Shown: positions 52,020-60,897, numbered from the stretch's first letter. The stretch is 64,000 bases of DNA from Desulfacinum infernum DSM 9756 (GCF_900129305.1 NZ_FQVB01000005.1:140068-204067); one strand, 5' to 3'. Notes: a model not told the origin generated them from the sequence alone. A program made the numbers and translations.

Positions 52020-52839
52020 TCCGGCGGAGACCCCAATGAGCGTCAAGACAGCCACCGCCACCTGCGGACACGACCTGAACCATACCCTCTCCCACCTGGG
52101 ATGCGCCACACGGGACGAGGCGATCCTGAAGTACTATGACCTGGTCAAATATACGGCCTACCGCCTGGCGGCCCGCCTGCCCGACAATGTGTGCGTCGAC
52201 GACCTGCTCAACGCCGGGGTCATCGGCCTGATGGATGCGCTCGACAAGTACGATCCCGCCCAGTCGGTCTCTTTCGAAAACTATGCAAAGATTCGAATCC
52301 GGGGGGCGATGCTCGACGAGATTCGATCCCTGGACTGGGTGCCACGTTCCTTGCGGCAAAAGGGAGCGGAACTGGAAAAGACATGCGCCAATTTGGAGCA
52401 GAGACTGGGACGGTTTCCTGAAGACGAGGAGATCGCTCGGGAGATGCGCCTGGACCTGGACGAGTATCATCAGCTCCTGGACAGCCTGAAGGGCATCTCC
52501 TTCCTGCCCGAGGACCTCAACGAGTACATCACCGAAAACCGGGAACCCGGCCACCTGGCGACGGCTCCGGACGAAGTGTTCAAGCAGATCCACAAGGCGG
52601 AGCTGCAGAAGATTCTGGCCGAATGCATCGAAGGACTGACAGACAAGGAAAAGATCGTTCTCTCCCTCTACTACTTTGAAGAACTCACCATGAAAGAAGT
52701 GGGCGCCGTGATGGGGTACACGGAATCCCGCATATCCCAGATCCACACCAAGGCCATTCTGAAGCTCAGGACCCGTTTGGCCCGAAAACTGACGGAAGAT
52801 GATCTGCCGAGAGAACTCTCCATCAGACGAAACCCGTGA
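52012..52839 (+). CDS. fliA: Flagellar sigma factor FliA (sigma-28)
   Basis: FliA/WhiG-family sigma, 275 residues. Region 2 is YTAYRLAARLPDNVCVDDLLNAGVIGLMDALDKYDP with KIRIRGAMLDEIRSLDWVPRSLR; region 4 is EKIVLSLYYFEELTMKEVGAVMGYTESRISQIHTKAI. It reads late flagellar promoters. The ATG overlaps the flhG stop by 8 bp; ATG 52036 has a better spaced GGAG and is a real alternative. Confidence 0.94.
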   Translation: MSNPAETPMSVKTATATCGHDLNHTLSHLGCATRDEAILKYYDLVKYTAYRLAARLPDNVCVDDLLNAGVIGLMDALDKYDPAQSVSFENYAKIRIRGAMLDEIRSLDWVPRSLRQKGAELEKTCANLEQRLGRFPEDEEIAREMRLDLDEYHQLLDSLKGISFLPEDLNEYITENREPGHLATAPDEVFKQIHKAELQKILAECIEGLTDKEKIVLSLYYFEELTMKEVGAVMGYTESRISQIHTKAILKLRTRLARKLTEDDLPRELSIRRNP

Positions 52840-52903
52840 GATCTCGCCGAGCCGATCCGGCTAGCTTCGGCAAGAGACCTCTCATCCGTCACAGGGAGGA
52901 AGA

Positions 52904-53584
52904 GTGGAACTGCAATCGCCAAGAACACCATCCCCAAGCCAAGGCACGAGAGCGCCACTGGAGGAGGAGAAGATCTTTGTGGTGGACCAGGCGGCCTCGG
53001 AGGACCTGGCCGCCATGTTCTCTTCTCCGGAAGAGAAGTCCCGGCGGGATCCTTCCGGGGATGAACACGGGAGCCCCTCCGATCGGAAGACCTCCGCAGC
53101 CCCCGGGAACGCCCGGTCCATGCGGCTCCCGAGAATTCTTTCCGCCCGGCTCCTGGTGTCAGCGGCCGTGGTGATCGGCCTTGGGGCGGTCGCACTAGGA
53201 GTGTCCCTGCGTCCATCTGCCGAAAACGCCGCTAAGACAGGCACGGCCCCCCCCCCGCCGCGGGTCGTCCACCCCGTCTCCTTGCCCGAGCACCAAGAAG
53301 ACGTCACCTTCCTCTTTCCCGCACACTCCGTGGAGAGGACGGACCTGCTGACCATGACCCTCACGATCCGCCTCGTGGGCCCTGGGACAGCGGAGGCGTC
53401 GAAGGATCTTTCCGTGGCGCTGCGACAGGAAATTTACGATTACCTCATGAGGCAGACCCCGAACAAGAACGCATACCGTGACTGGGGTCGGATCGTGGAA
53501 GGACCTTTGCTGGCTTATCTCAAGGATCGCTTCCCCAAGATGGGCATTGCTTCCCTGGCGCTGGTGGATCTCCAGAGAATCTAG
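52904..53584 (+). CDS. Single-pass membrane protein, FliL-like
   Basis: A 226-residue protein with a polar N terminus (about 1-80), one membrane helix (about 82-103: LVSAAVVIGLGAVALGVSL), a proline-rich hinge and a C-terminal domain of about 110 residues. That domain (DLLTMTLTIRLVGPG; LSVALRQEIYDYLMRQ; AYLKDRFPKMGIASLALVDLQ) recalls FliL in size, topology and spacing of strands and helices, though identity is low. It follows fliA by 64 bp with a GGGAGGA site before GTG 52904. A second FliL-like stator accessory is a possibility; it is not proven. Confidence 0.7.
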   Translation: MELQSPRTPSPSQGTRAPLEEEKIFVVDQAASEDLAAMFSSPEEKSRRDPSGDEHGSPSDRKTSAAPGNARSMRLPRILSARLLVSAAVVIGLGAVALGVSLRPSAENAAKTGTAPPPPRVVHPVSLPEHQEDVTFLFPAHSVERTDLLTMTLTIRLVGPGTAEASKDLSVALRQEIYDYLMRQTPNKNAYRDWGRIVEGPLLAYLKDRFPKMGIASLALVDLQRI

Positions 53585-53610
53585 AGCACCGGCTGGAAAG
53601 GTCTATCCAG

Positions 53611-54081
53611 GTGGAATCGCTTTTCGTGCAGATGGATTGGAACACCGGACTTCAGCTCCTCGTCGACCTGGGGCTGCTCGCCCTGTTGGCGGGCCTGTTC
53701 CTCTCCCGGCGACGAAACAGATCGGAGGCGGAACTCCGGGCTCTCATCGGAACCTTCGAGGGCATCGTTTCCGAAACCAAATCCCTGGCGGACGAGTTCG
53801 AGACCAACATCCAGGAGCGGGCCCGACTCATTCAGAGGATCCTCGGCCTTCTGGATGAAAAGCTCGAACAGGCCCGAGACACCCTCGCCCGGCTCGAGGC
53901 GCGATCCGCCGGCGCTCCCCCCCCGACCGCGCCCCCACGAGAGCGCAAGGACACGGCATCCATCCTTCAGTTGGCCCGGTCGGGACTCTCGGTTCAAGAG
54001 ATTGCTCAAGCCACCCAAAGGCCCGTCGGCGAAGTGGAGCTGGTCCTCAGCCTGGACAAGCTCGCCCGGCCGAAGCGGTAG
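53611..54081 (+). CDS. DUF2802 domain protein
   Basis: The 156-residue protein has one N-terminal membrane helix (about 15-32), a coiled coil (about 38-95), a proline hinge and a C-terminal HTH-like DUF2802 domain (ASILQLARSGLSVQEIAQATQRPVGEVELVLSL). DUF2802 proteins occur in flagellar/chemotaxis loci of Vibrio and Pseudomonas, with no settled function. GTG 53611 is used; ATG 53632 is possible. Confidence 0.82.
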   Translation: MESLFVQMDWNTGLQLLVDLGLLALLAGLFLSRRRNRSEAELRALIGTFEGIVSETKSLADEFETNIQERARLIQRILGLLDEKLEQARDTLARLEARSAGAPPPTAPPRERKDTASILQLARSGLSVQEIAQATQRPVGEVELVLSLDKLARPKR

Positions 54082-54506
54082 GTGCTCCGGGGCGGGCAGC
54101 GGGCTTTGGTCCGAATACAGCCTTCCCGTCTTCAGGCCATGGATCTGCGTCCGTTCCCAGCCGTGGGGTCTCGCCTCCGAGAATACCCGATCCCTCTGGC
54201 CATAGGATATGGGAATAAGAAACCGTCCTGTCCGCCGCTCGAAGCCTTCTCATCGTAGCCCTTGAGGCACTCCGCCGCAGCCAATCCTTCACACACCGCC
54301 GGAGGGTCGCCCTAATTTCCATCTCCGACCATCCAAAAGACGTGGCCGGCCCGGAAGGAAAAATGTGCCCCCTGCAGGGCAGAATCGGCTGCCCCGTGCA
54401 AGCTCAAGGCGCCGCCCATCCGCCCGAACCCCGCCCTTTGCTTGCCTGCCCGCCCGCCGCATCCTGGCATCCCCATTGCTATGCATACCTGCGAAAGGAG
54501 TCTGCC
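54082..54506. other. 425-bp intergenic region upstream of flgF
   Basis: I see no gene, repeat or RNA in this stretch apart from the sigma-54 promoter near its end and the flgF ribosome-binding site (GAAAGGAG, 54493-54500). A frame that is open from 54342 into flgF is excluded by the promoter position. Confidence 0.5.
54465..54480 (+). promoter_or_regulatory. Sigma-54 promoter of the flgF operon
   Basis: TGGCATCCCCATTGCT has the GG-N10-GC core, nearly the same sequence as the fliK promoter. The expected start point near 54491 would leave an untranslated leader of only about 16 bases, just enough for the GAAAGGAG site. Confidence 0.78.
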
Positions 54507-55184
54507 ATGCGACTGAGTCCGTACACCGCCGTTCTGGGGGCCATTCAGGAAGGGAAGAAGATGGACGTGGTGGCCAACAACCTAGCCAACGCCGCCAGCC
54601 CCGGCTATCGGAAGGTGGCACCGCGCTTCAGCCAATTCATGGAGATGGAAACCCATGTGAAAACCGACCCGGGGCCCGTGCGACGAACCGACAATCCCTG
54701 GGATATCGCCATCCGGGGCGAAGGCTACCTGCGGGTCCGGACCGACCAAGGGGAACGCTACACGCGTGCCGGAAATTTGACGGTCAACGACCAGGGGCAG
54801 CTGGTGACCCAGGACGGATGGCCGGTGCTGGGACAAGGGGGAGTGATCGAGCTGACGGGAACGGATTTCCGGGTGGATCCGACCGGTCAAGTATATGACG
54901 GTGCCGAAGTGGTGGATGTGCTGGACGTGGTGGTCTTTCCGGAAGGCACACAACTGCAGCAGGACCGAGCCAACCTGCTGAGCCCGGCCACGCCCGGCGC
55001 CGTCCCCGTGCCGGCGGCCAACTACGAAATCGAGCAGGGCGCCCTGGAGGGCGCCAACTTCTCCGTGGTGGAGGAGATGACCTCTCTTATTGAAACTATG
55101 CGGACCTTTGAAACCTGCCAGAAAATCATCAAGACAAGCTACGAAGAAGACAAGCAGATCATCACTCAGTTGGGCAAGGCCTAG
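54507..55184 (+). CDS. flgF: Flagellar rod protein FlgF
   Basis: FlgF, 225 residues, is a rod protein related to FlgG: N-terminal MDVVANNLANAASPGYRKV, central IAIRGEGYLRVRT and C-terminal ANFSVVEEMTSLIETMRTFETCQKIIKT. It begins the flgF-flgL unit behind a sigma-54 promoter. Confidence 0.93.
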   Translation: MRLSPYTAVLGAIQEGKKMDVVANNLANAASPGYRKVAPRFSQFMEMETHVKTDPGPVRRTDNPWDIAIRGEGYLRVRTDQGERYTRAGNLTVNDQGQLVTQDGWPVLGQGGVIELTGTDFRVDPTGQVYDGAEVVDVLDVVVFPEGTQLQQDRANLLSPATPGAVPVPAANYEIEQGALEGANFSVVEEMTSLIETMRTFETCQKIIKTSYEEDKQIITQLGKA

Positions 55185-55201
55185 ACGAGGAGACAGCCGC
55201 C

Positions 55202-55984
55202 ATGATGCGAAGCCTTTGGACAGCCGCCACCGGAATGGAAGCGCAGCAAATGAACATGGACGTCGTGGCACACAACCTGGCGAACGCCAATACCACCGCC
55301 TTCAAGCGCAGCCGGGCCAACTTCGAGGACCTCATGTACCAGAACATCATTCCCCCGGGTGCGGAGACGGGAACCAACGCGCAGATTCCCACCGGCATCC
55401 AGATCGGGATGGGGGTCAAGACGGCGTCGGTCCAGAAGATTTTCACACAGGGCAATTTTACCGAGACCGGTAACGAGCTGGACCTGGCCATCGAAGGAAA
55501 GGGATTTTTCCGGGTCGTACGCGGCACCGAGGAGGTCTACACCCGGGCGGGAGCCTTCAAGCTGGACAGCGAAGGCTACATCGTGGACACGGAAGGCAAC
55601 AGGCTTCAGCCGGAGATCAGCATTCCCCGGGACGCCGTGACCGTCAACATCGACTCCCAAGGTACGCTGAACGCTCTGGACGCAAGCGGCACCCTTCTGG
55701 CGTCCGGCACCATCACGATCTATGACTTCCCCAATCCAGCCGGTCTGCTGAGCCTCGGCAAGAACTACTTCGCCCCCACCGAGGCGTCCGGGGACGCAGT
55801 GGAAGGACAACCGGGAACGGAAGGATTCGGAACCCTGCTTCAGGGGTTCCTGGAAAGCGCCAACATCAACGTGGTGGAGGAGATGGTCAATATGATCGCC
55901 GGCCAGAGGGCCTACGAAGCCAATTCCAAGGTGATCCGCACGGCGGATGAGATGCTTCGAATCGCCAACAACGTGGCCAGCTGA
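55202..55984 (+). CDS. flgG: Flagellar distal rod protein FlgG
   Basis: FlgG, 260 residues, full length: MNMDVVAHNLANANTTAFKRSRANFEDLMYQ, then LDLAIEGKGFFRV and the C-terminal NINVVEEMVNMIAGQRAYEANSKVIRTADEML. Two adjacent ATGs (55202, 55205) could start it. Confidence 0.96.
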   Translation: MMRSLWTAATGMEAQQMNMDVVAHNLANANTTAFKRSRANFEDLMYQNIIPPGAETGTNAQIPTGIQIGMGVKTASVQKIFTQGNFTETGNELDLAIEGKGFFRVVRGTEEVYTRAGAFKLDSEGYIVDTEGNRLQPEISIPRDAVTVNIDSQGTLNALDASGTLLASGTITIYDFPNPAGLLSLGKNYFAPTEASGDAVEGQPGTEGFGTLLQGFLESANINVVEEMVNMIAGQRAYEANSKVIRTADEMLRIANNVAS

Positions 55985-56000
55985 TGATGGGTGCCGGGTC

Positions 56001-57029
56001 ATGAAGCCGTTGAGAATCATAGGAATGGGATGCGGCAGGGCCGTCGCGGTCCTGGGCATTCTGATTTGGGCATGGGGGCTTTGCGGCTCAGCGTCGGGAG
56101 TCGTCCCGGGCCGGTGCCCCACGGAGATTCACTTCCGTGAAGTCGTGGAGGTCACGGACGAGACCATCACCCTGGCCGACTTGGTGGCCGGAGCGGACAC
56201 CCTGCCTTCTTCCTGGCTGGCCTATTTCCGTTCCATCGAACTGGGCCCCACCCCCCCGTTGGGAACGGAACGCTTCATCCGTTCAGAGAACCTGCGTGCT
56301 TACATGGTCAGCCTCCTGCGCTCCCAAGGAGTGGATCCGGAGTCCACGCTTCTCGTCATGCCTGACCGGCTGACCATCAAAAGAGCCGCTACCCTTGTGG
56401 AGGCCCGACAGATCGAGGACATCGTCACCTCTTACATTCTGGAACACGCTCCCTGGGACCGGGGCGAGATGGAGATCCGGGACATCACCTTTTCCGGTCT
56501 GCCCATGCTCCCCGCCGGCACTCTGACGCACCAGGTGCAGGCCCAGCCGGGGGAAAGTTTCCTGGGCCATGTGAACCTGTCCATTCATTTCTATCTGGAA
56601 GGCAAGAAGGTCCGCACCCTGAAGGCGGCGGCAAGGGTGGCTCTCAGGAAACAGGTCTTCCACGCCGCGCGTCCGTTGAAACGGGGTGAAATCATCCGTC
56701 CCGACGACATCGAAGCGCGGGAGATCGAAATCACCGACCCATCGCGGACCTATGTCTTTGAAGCCTCCCAGGCCGTGGGCAAGAGGCTGGTCACCCACTT
56801 GTCCATGGGCGAGCCCTTGGATCAATCGTGCCTGGACAAGCCCCTCCTGGTGCGACGCGGAAAGACCGTCACCATCGTCTACCGAATGCCCGGGATCAAG
56901 TTGACCGCCAAGGGAAAGGCCAAGGAAGAAGGGGGCTACGGAGACTGGATACGGATCGTGAACCTGGATTCGGACAAGGTGGTGAAGGGCCAGGTACTGG
57001 ATGGGCAGACCGTCCTGGTGGTCCGCTGA
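56001..57029 (+). CDS. flgA: Flagellar P-ring chaperone FlgA
   Basis: FlgA, 342 residues: signal peptide (about 1-30), a variable middle, and a C-terminal SAF domain (LKRGEIIRPDDIEAREIEIT; IVYRMPGIKLTAKGKAKEEGGYGDWIRIVNLDS). It helps P-ring (FlgI) assembly in the periplasm. ATG 56001, 17 bp after flgG. Confidence 0.92.
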   Translation: MKPLRIIGMGCGRAVAVLGILIWAWGLCGSASGVVPGRCPTEIHFREVVEVTDETITLADLVAGADTLPSSWLAYFRSIELGPTPPLGTERFIRSENLRAYMVSLLRSQGVDPESTLLVMPDRLTIKRAATLVEARQIEDIVTSYILEHAPWDRGEMEIRDITFSGLPMLPAGTLTHQVQAQPGESFLGHVNLSIHFYLEGKKVRTLKAAARVALRKQVFHAARPLKRGEIIRPDDIEAREIEITDPSRTYVFEASQAVGKRLVTHLSMGEPLDQSCLDKPLLVRRGKTVTIVYRMPGIKLTAKGKAKEEGGYGDWIRIVNLDSDKVVKGQVLDGQTVLVVR

Positions 57030-57066
57030 TCATCGAGGAACCGGAGTGCAGGAAATCCCGAAGGGA

Positions 57067-57795
57067 ATGGATCACACGATGGACACAAGAGGAACCCTCA
57101 CCTGGACGTTGGGCGCCCTGCTGGCATTGACCCTGGCGGGCTGCGCCACACGAGGAGAGCCGCCGCCCGGAGCCACCGCCGCGGCCTCCGTCCCGCCCGC
57201 CGCGGCCGTGGAAGCCGTCCAACCATCCCCTGCCAGGTCGTCGCTCACGGGATCCCTGTGGACGGCTAAAAACGATTCGCTTTTCCGGGACATCAAGGCC
57301 CATCGCATCGGAGACATCGTCACCATCATGGTGAGCGAGGAGTCGGAGGCAAGCAAGGAGGCCACCACGAGCACGAGTCGGGCCAAGGAATTGAGCGGCT
57401 CGGGCAATTTTGTGGGCCTGGGCACCACCACCAAAACCATCCTTCGCCCCCTCAACGACACGGGGTACGGTTTCACCTTCGACAACACCTTCACCGGCAA
57501 GGGCAGCACCAAGAAGGCCGACTCCATGACGGCCTACATGACCGCCACGGTGACGGACATTCTGCCCAACGGCAACCTGGTGATCCGGGGTTCCCGCTGG
57601 ACTCGGGTCAACGACGAGATGCAGCAGATCATCCTGGAAGGCGTCATACGGCCCATGGACATCAGCCGGGACAACACCATCTTGTCGCAAAACATCGCGG
57701 AAGCGAAGATCTTCTTCGTGGGCAAGGGACCCGTGACCAACCATCAGAAACCGGGGTTGCTCGGCCAATTGTTGGACGTGCTGCTCCCGTTCTAG
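57067..57795 (+). CDS. flgH: Flagellar L-ring lipoprotein FlgH
   Basis: FlgH, 242 residues, is an outer-membrane lipoprotein: signal peptide ending in LTLAGC, then SLWTAKNDSLFRDIKAHRIGDIVTIMVSE and NGNLVIRGSRW, and the C-terminal IRPMDISRDNTILSQNIAEAKIFFVGKGPV. An L ring confirms a Gram-negative envelope. ATG 57067; ATG 57079 is an alternative. Confidence 0.95.
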   Translation: MDHTMDTRGTLTWTLGALLALTLAGCATRGEPPPGATAAASVPPAAAVEAVQPSPARSSLTGSLWTAKNDSLFRDIKAHRIGDIVTIMVSEESEASKEATTSTSRAKELSGSGNFVGLGTTTKTILRPLNDTGYGFTFDNTFTGKGSTKKADSMTAYMTATVTDILPNGNLVIRGSRWTRVNDEMQQIILEGVIRPMDISRDNTILSQNIAEAKIFFVGKGPVTNHQKPGLLGQLLDVLLPF

Positions 57796-57812
57796 CAGGA
57801 GGCGTTTCCGCC

Positions 57813-58919
57813 ATGAGACGCATAGCGTGGGCCGTGGTTCTTGTTGCGGCCATCAGCCTTTGGATCTGCCCGGGCGCCGGAGCCGTACGCATCAAGGATA
57901 TCGCCCGTTTCATGGGCGTTCGAAGCAACCCCCTGTTCGGCTACGGCCTGGTGGTGGGACTCAACGGAACGGGGGACAACAGCAAGACGGAATTCACCAC
58001 CAATACGCTTGCCAACATGCTGGACCGCCTCGGCATCCATGTGGACCCCGACGCCCTGAAGGTCAAGAACGTGGCGGCCGTGATGGTCACAGCCCAGCTG
58101 CCCCCATTTGCCCGCATCGGCAATCGTATCGACATCCAGGTTTCGTCCATCGGCGACGCCAAGAGCCTGGAGGGAGGTACGCTGCTTCTGACGCCCCTTC
58201 AGGGCCCCGACGGCCAGGTCTACGCGGTGGCCCAAGGCCCCATCTCCACGGGAGGTTTCTCCGCCGAAGGAGCCAGCGGAAGTTCCGTCCAGAAGAACCA
58301 TCCCACCGTGGGCTACGTGTCCGGCGGGGCCGTGGTGGAGCGGGAGCTTCCCCTTGCCCTCGACCAACAGGAGGGGCTGGACCTCATCCTGGAACAGCCC
58401 GACTTCTCCACGGCCAGCCGGGCCGCCCAACAGATCAACCTGACCCTGGGCGGTCCCTTCGCCCGAGCCGTCAGCGCCTCCACCATTCGGGTAAAGGTGC
58501 CGCCCTCGCTTGGCACGGACATCGTGGGATTCATCTCCAGGGTGGAAACCGTGAATGTGACGCCCGACGTGGCGGCCAAAGTCGTGATCAACGAACGCAC
58601 GGGAACCATCGTCATGGGGGAAAACGTTCGGATCTCCCCCGTGGCGGTGGCCCACGGAAACCTGACGGTCCAGATTACGGAGCAACCCGCGGTCTCCCAG
58701 CCCCTGCCCCTGAGTCAAGGCGAGACGGTGGTGACCCCCCAATCGGCAATCCAGGTCCAGGAGGGCAAGGGCAGCATGAACCTTCTGAGGGGAGGAGCCA
58801 CCATCGGCGAGGTCATCAACGGGCTCAATGCCATCGGGGCCACCCCCAGGGACATCATCACCATTTTGCAGACGATCAAGGCGGCCGGAGCGCTCCATGC
58901 CGAACTCGAACTCATCTAG
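57813..58919 (+). CDS. flgI: Flagellar P-ring protein FlgI
   Basis: FlgI, 368 residues: signal peptide, then RIKDIARFMGVRSNPLFGYGLVVGLNGTGDNS and KNVAAVMVTAQLPPFARIGNRIDIQVSSIGDAKSLEGG, conserved in all P-ring proteins. It overlaps the following motB-like gene by 23 bp. Confidence 0.96.
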   Translation: MRRIAWAVVLVAAISLWICPGAGAVRIKDIARFMGVRSNPLFGYGLVVGLNGTGDNSKTEFTTNTLANMLDRLGIHVDPDALKVKNVAAVMVTAQLPPFARIGNRIDIQVSSIGDAKSLEGGTLLLTPLQGPDGQVYAVAQGPISTGGFSAEGASGSSVQKNHPTVGYVSGGAVVERELPLALDQQEGLDLILEQPDFSTASRAAQQINLTLGGPFARAVSASTIRVKVPPSLGTDIVGFISRVETVNVTPDVAAKVVINERTGTIVMGENVRISPVAVAHGNLTVQITEQPAVSQPLPLSQGETVVTPQSAIQVQEGKGSMNLLRGGATIGEVINGLNAIGATPRDIITILQTIKAAGALHAELELI

Positions 58920-59790
58920 AAAGAAGAAGGGAAGCGGCGGCGAGGAAGGACCGGCTGCGGACGGCTGGCTCACCACCTACTGTGACCTGTGTACCCTGCT
59001 GCTGACCTTCTTCGTTTTGTTGCTCAGCATGTCGGTGCTGGACGAAGTGCGCAAGAAGGAAGTCCTGAATTCCCTGGTGGGAGCGTTCGGATTTCTGCCG
59101 GGGGGGCGTACGGCCATCGGAGCGCCCAAGGGCATGGACATCAGCGAGTTTTCTTCTCCCATGCAGAAAGACGAGGAGTTCAACTTCGATCTGCTTCGGG
59201 AAGTCACCATGAAAAACCAGCTGGAGCCGGAGGTGGAAATCATAAGGAAGGACGACGCGGTGACCATCGTCCTCAACCAGAGCCTGCTCTTCGAGCCCGG
59301 TTCCTTCACGTTGACGGGGTCCGCCTCCAATTATCTGGCGCAGCTTTCCCCCTACTTGCGCCGGCAGAAACGGGAAATAGAGATTCGGGGGCATACCGAC
59401 CGCTATGAAGAGGTGGGCGATCCCCGCTGGGTCGACCGATCCTACGAGATTTCCGCCAAGAGGGCCTTGGCTGTCTACAGAAAGCTTCAGAGCTTGGGTG
59501 TGCCGGTGGAAAAAATGAGCGTGCACGGCTTCAGCTTCCATCGGCCGCTGGTTGACGGCGTCAAGTTTCCCCATCTGCGCTACAGGAACCAGAGGGTGGA
59601 GATCGTCATGACCTACAGCCGCTCTTTGCCGGCCACCCTGCTTCGGGCGGATCCGAAACCGGCGCCCTATTTCAACTACAAGAACTTCTTTTTCCGGCTC
59701 TTTCCCATGGACGGCAACCCGGGCTCCCCGGAGGGAGCCGTGAACCGCTCATCCGTTCCGCGTTCACCCGGGATGAAGCATCATGGCTAA
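58897..59790 (+). CDS. MotB-family stator protein 1 (OmpA-like C-terminal domain)
   Basis: A 297-residue MotB/PomB-type protein. The single membrane helix carries the ion-binding aspartate (TTYCDLCTLLLTFFVLLLSM, helix near residues 30-50), with two cysteines around it. The periplasmic OmpA/MotB domain (about 125-235) contains EIRGHTDRYEEVGDPRWVDRSYEISAKRALAVYRKLQ and RNQRVEIVM. The ATG at 58897 is inside flgI and gives a basic N terminus as in the family. It overlaps a second motB-like gene by 8 bp. Confidence 0.9.
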   Translation: MPNSNSSRKKKGSGGEEGPAADGWLTTYCDLCTLLLTFFVLLLSMSVLDEVRKKEVLNSLVGAFGFLPGGRTAIGAPKGMDISEFSSPMQKDEEFNFDLLREVTMKNQLEPEVEIIRKDDAVTIVLNQSLLFEPGSFTLTGSASNYLAQLSPYLRRQKREIEIRGHTDRYEEVGDPRWVDRSYEISAKRALAVYRKLQSLGVPVEKMSVHGFSFHRPLVDGVKFPHLRYRNQRVEIVMTYSRSLPATLLRADPKPAPYFNYKNFFFRLFPMDGNPGSPEGAVNRSSVPRSPGMKHHG

Positions 59791-60526
59791 AAAAAAGAAA
59801 GGCAAAGGAGAACAGGAAGCGGGCGGAAGCGCGTCGTGGATGGTCACCTTTTCGGACCTTTCCACCCTGCTCTTGACCTTCTTCGTTCTCCTGCTCAGCA
59901 TGTCTTCGCTCAACGACAAGGCCATCCGCAGCACCTTTCAGAATTTTGACAAGACCAGCGGCATCCTTTTCTTCAAGAATCGGGAACAGGTCCGCCTGAA
60001 CGCGGACATGGCCATCAAGGAGATCGTCAAGAGCCTCAAGAGCATCTACGTGGTGGACGTGCGCGACCTGGATGAGATCACCAAGGTCCCCCTGAAAAAG
60101 GACCTGAAGCTGGTCGTCTCCTCAGGAAATGCTCTTTTTGTCAAGAAGCGGTGGGCCCCCGGAAGTTTTTCGTTCATCTTCGGAAGCCAGCTTCTTTTCG
60201 AAAGCGGTTCCGCCCAACTGAAACCCAGCGCCTATCCGGTCCTGGAAAAGTTTGCGGCCTTTCTCAAGGAGGCCCCGTACCAAGTCTACGTGGACGGTCA
60301 CACCGACAGCCGCCCTGTGAGCGGGCGGGATTTCGCCTCCAATGATGACCTGTCCCTGGCCCGCGCCATGGCCGTGGCGCGCTACTTAGTGGATAAGGCG
60401 CGTGTGCCTGGAGACAAGGTGGCCGTGGGGGCTTACGGGGATTCCCAGCCCCTCGTGCCCAACACCACGCCCGAAGGCCTCCGGATGAACAGGCGCGTCG
60501 AATTGATCTTCGAAAAGGTGAGCTAG
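59783..60526 (+). CDS. MotB-family stator protein 2 (OmpA-like C-terminal domain)
   Basis: A 247-residue MotB/PomB-type protein with the aspartate-bearing helix VTFSDLSTLLLTFFVLLLSM (residues about 20-40) and an OmpA domain with VDGHTDSRPVSGRDFASNDDLSLARAMAVARYL and RMNRRVELIFEK. It lacks the two cysteines of its neighbour and has a shorter C terminus. One of the two probably pairs with MotA at 41908; both may share it. Confidence 0.92.
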   Translation: MAKKKKGKGEQEAGGSASWMVTFSDLSTLLLTFFVLLLSMSSLNDKAIRSTFQNFDKTSGILFFKNREQVRLNADMAIKEIVKSLKSIYVVDVRDLDEITKVPLKKDLKLVVSSGNALFVKKRWAPGSFSFIFGSQLLFESGSAQLKPSAYPVLEKFAAFLKEAPYQVYVDGHTDSRPVSGRDFASNDDLSLARAMAVARYLVDKARVPGDKVAVGAYGDSQPLVPNTTPEGLRMNRRVELIFEKVS

Positions 60527-60529
60527 AAA

Positions 60530-60859
60530 ATGAACGTGAACGCCCTCCAGATTCCCCCCTTGGGATCCGACACGGAAAGCTCCGGGGATCCCGTGCGCCG
60601 GCAAAAAGAGGAGCTGAGGAAGGCTTGCCGCGATTTTGAGAGCCTGCTCAGCGCCTATCTTTTCAAATCCATGAGGAGCGCGGTGCCGAGGGCCGAAGAC
60701 CCGGAACACGCTCGAACCATCTACGAATCCCTTTTCGACGAGGCACTGGCCCAGGAGTGCGCGGAACAGGGATCTTTGGGCCTGGGGGAGCTTCTCTACC
60801 GCCAACTGGAGCCCTTGATCCACGAGCCCGGTTCCCCGCGGAAAGCGAAGAGGGCTTGA
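60530..60859 (+). CDS. flgJ: Rod-binding protein FlgJ, single-domain form
   Basis: A 109-residue protein consisting of the FlgJ N-terminal rod-binding domain only (KEELRKACRDFESLLSAYLFKSMRSAVP and YESLFDEALAQECAEQG). The muramidase half found in enterobacterial FlgJ is absent, so another enzyme must open the peptidoglycan for the rod. It begins 3 bp after the second motB-like gene. Confidence 0.92.
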   Translation: MNVNALQIPPLGSDTESSGDPVRRQKEELRKACRDFESLLSAYLFKSMRSAVPRAEDPEHARTIYESLFDEALAQECAEQGSLGLGELLYRQLEPLIHEPGSPRKAKRA

Positions 60860-60889
60860 AACAAGTGATTTCAGCATTCCGCGCTTTGT

Positions 60890-60897
60890 GCCGATTA
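60890..60897 (+). promoter_or_regulatory. Weak candidate sigma-28 -10 element before flgN
   Basis: GCCGATTA, close to the FliA -10 consensus GCCGATAA, lies 20 bp before the flgN-like ATG. The matching -35 region is poor, so an internal late promoter for flgN-flgK-flgL is only a possibility. Confidence 0.25.
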
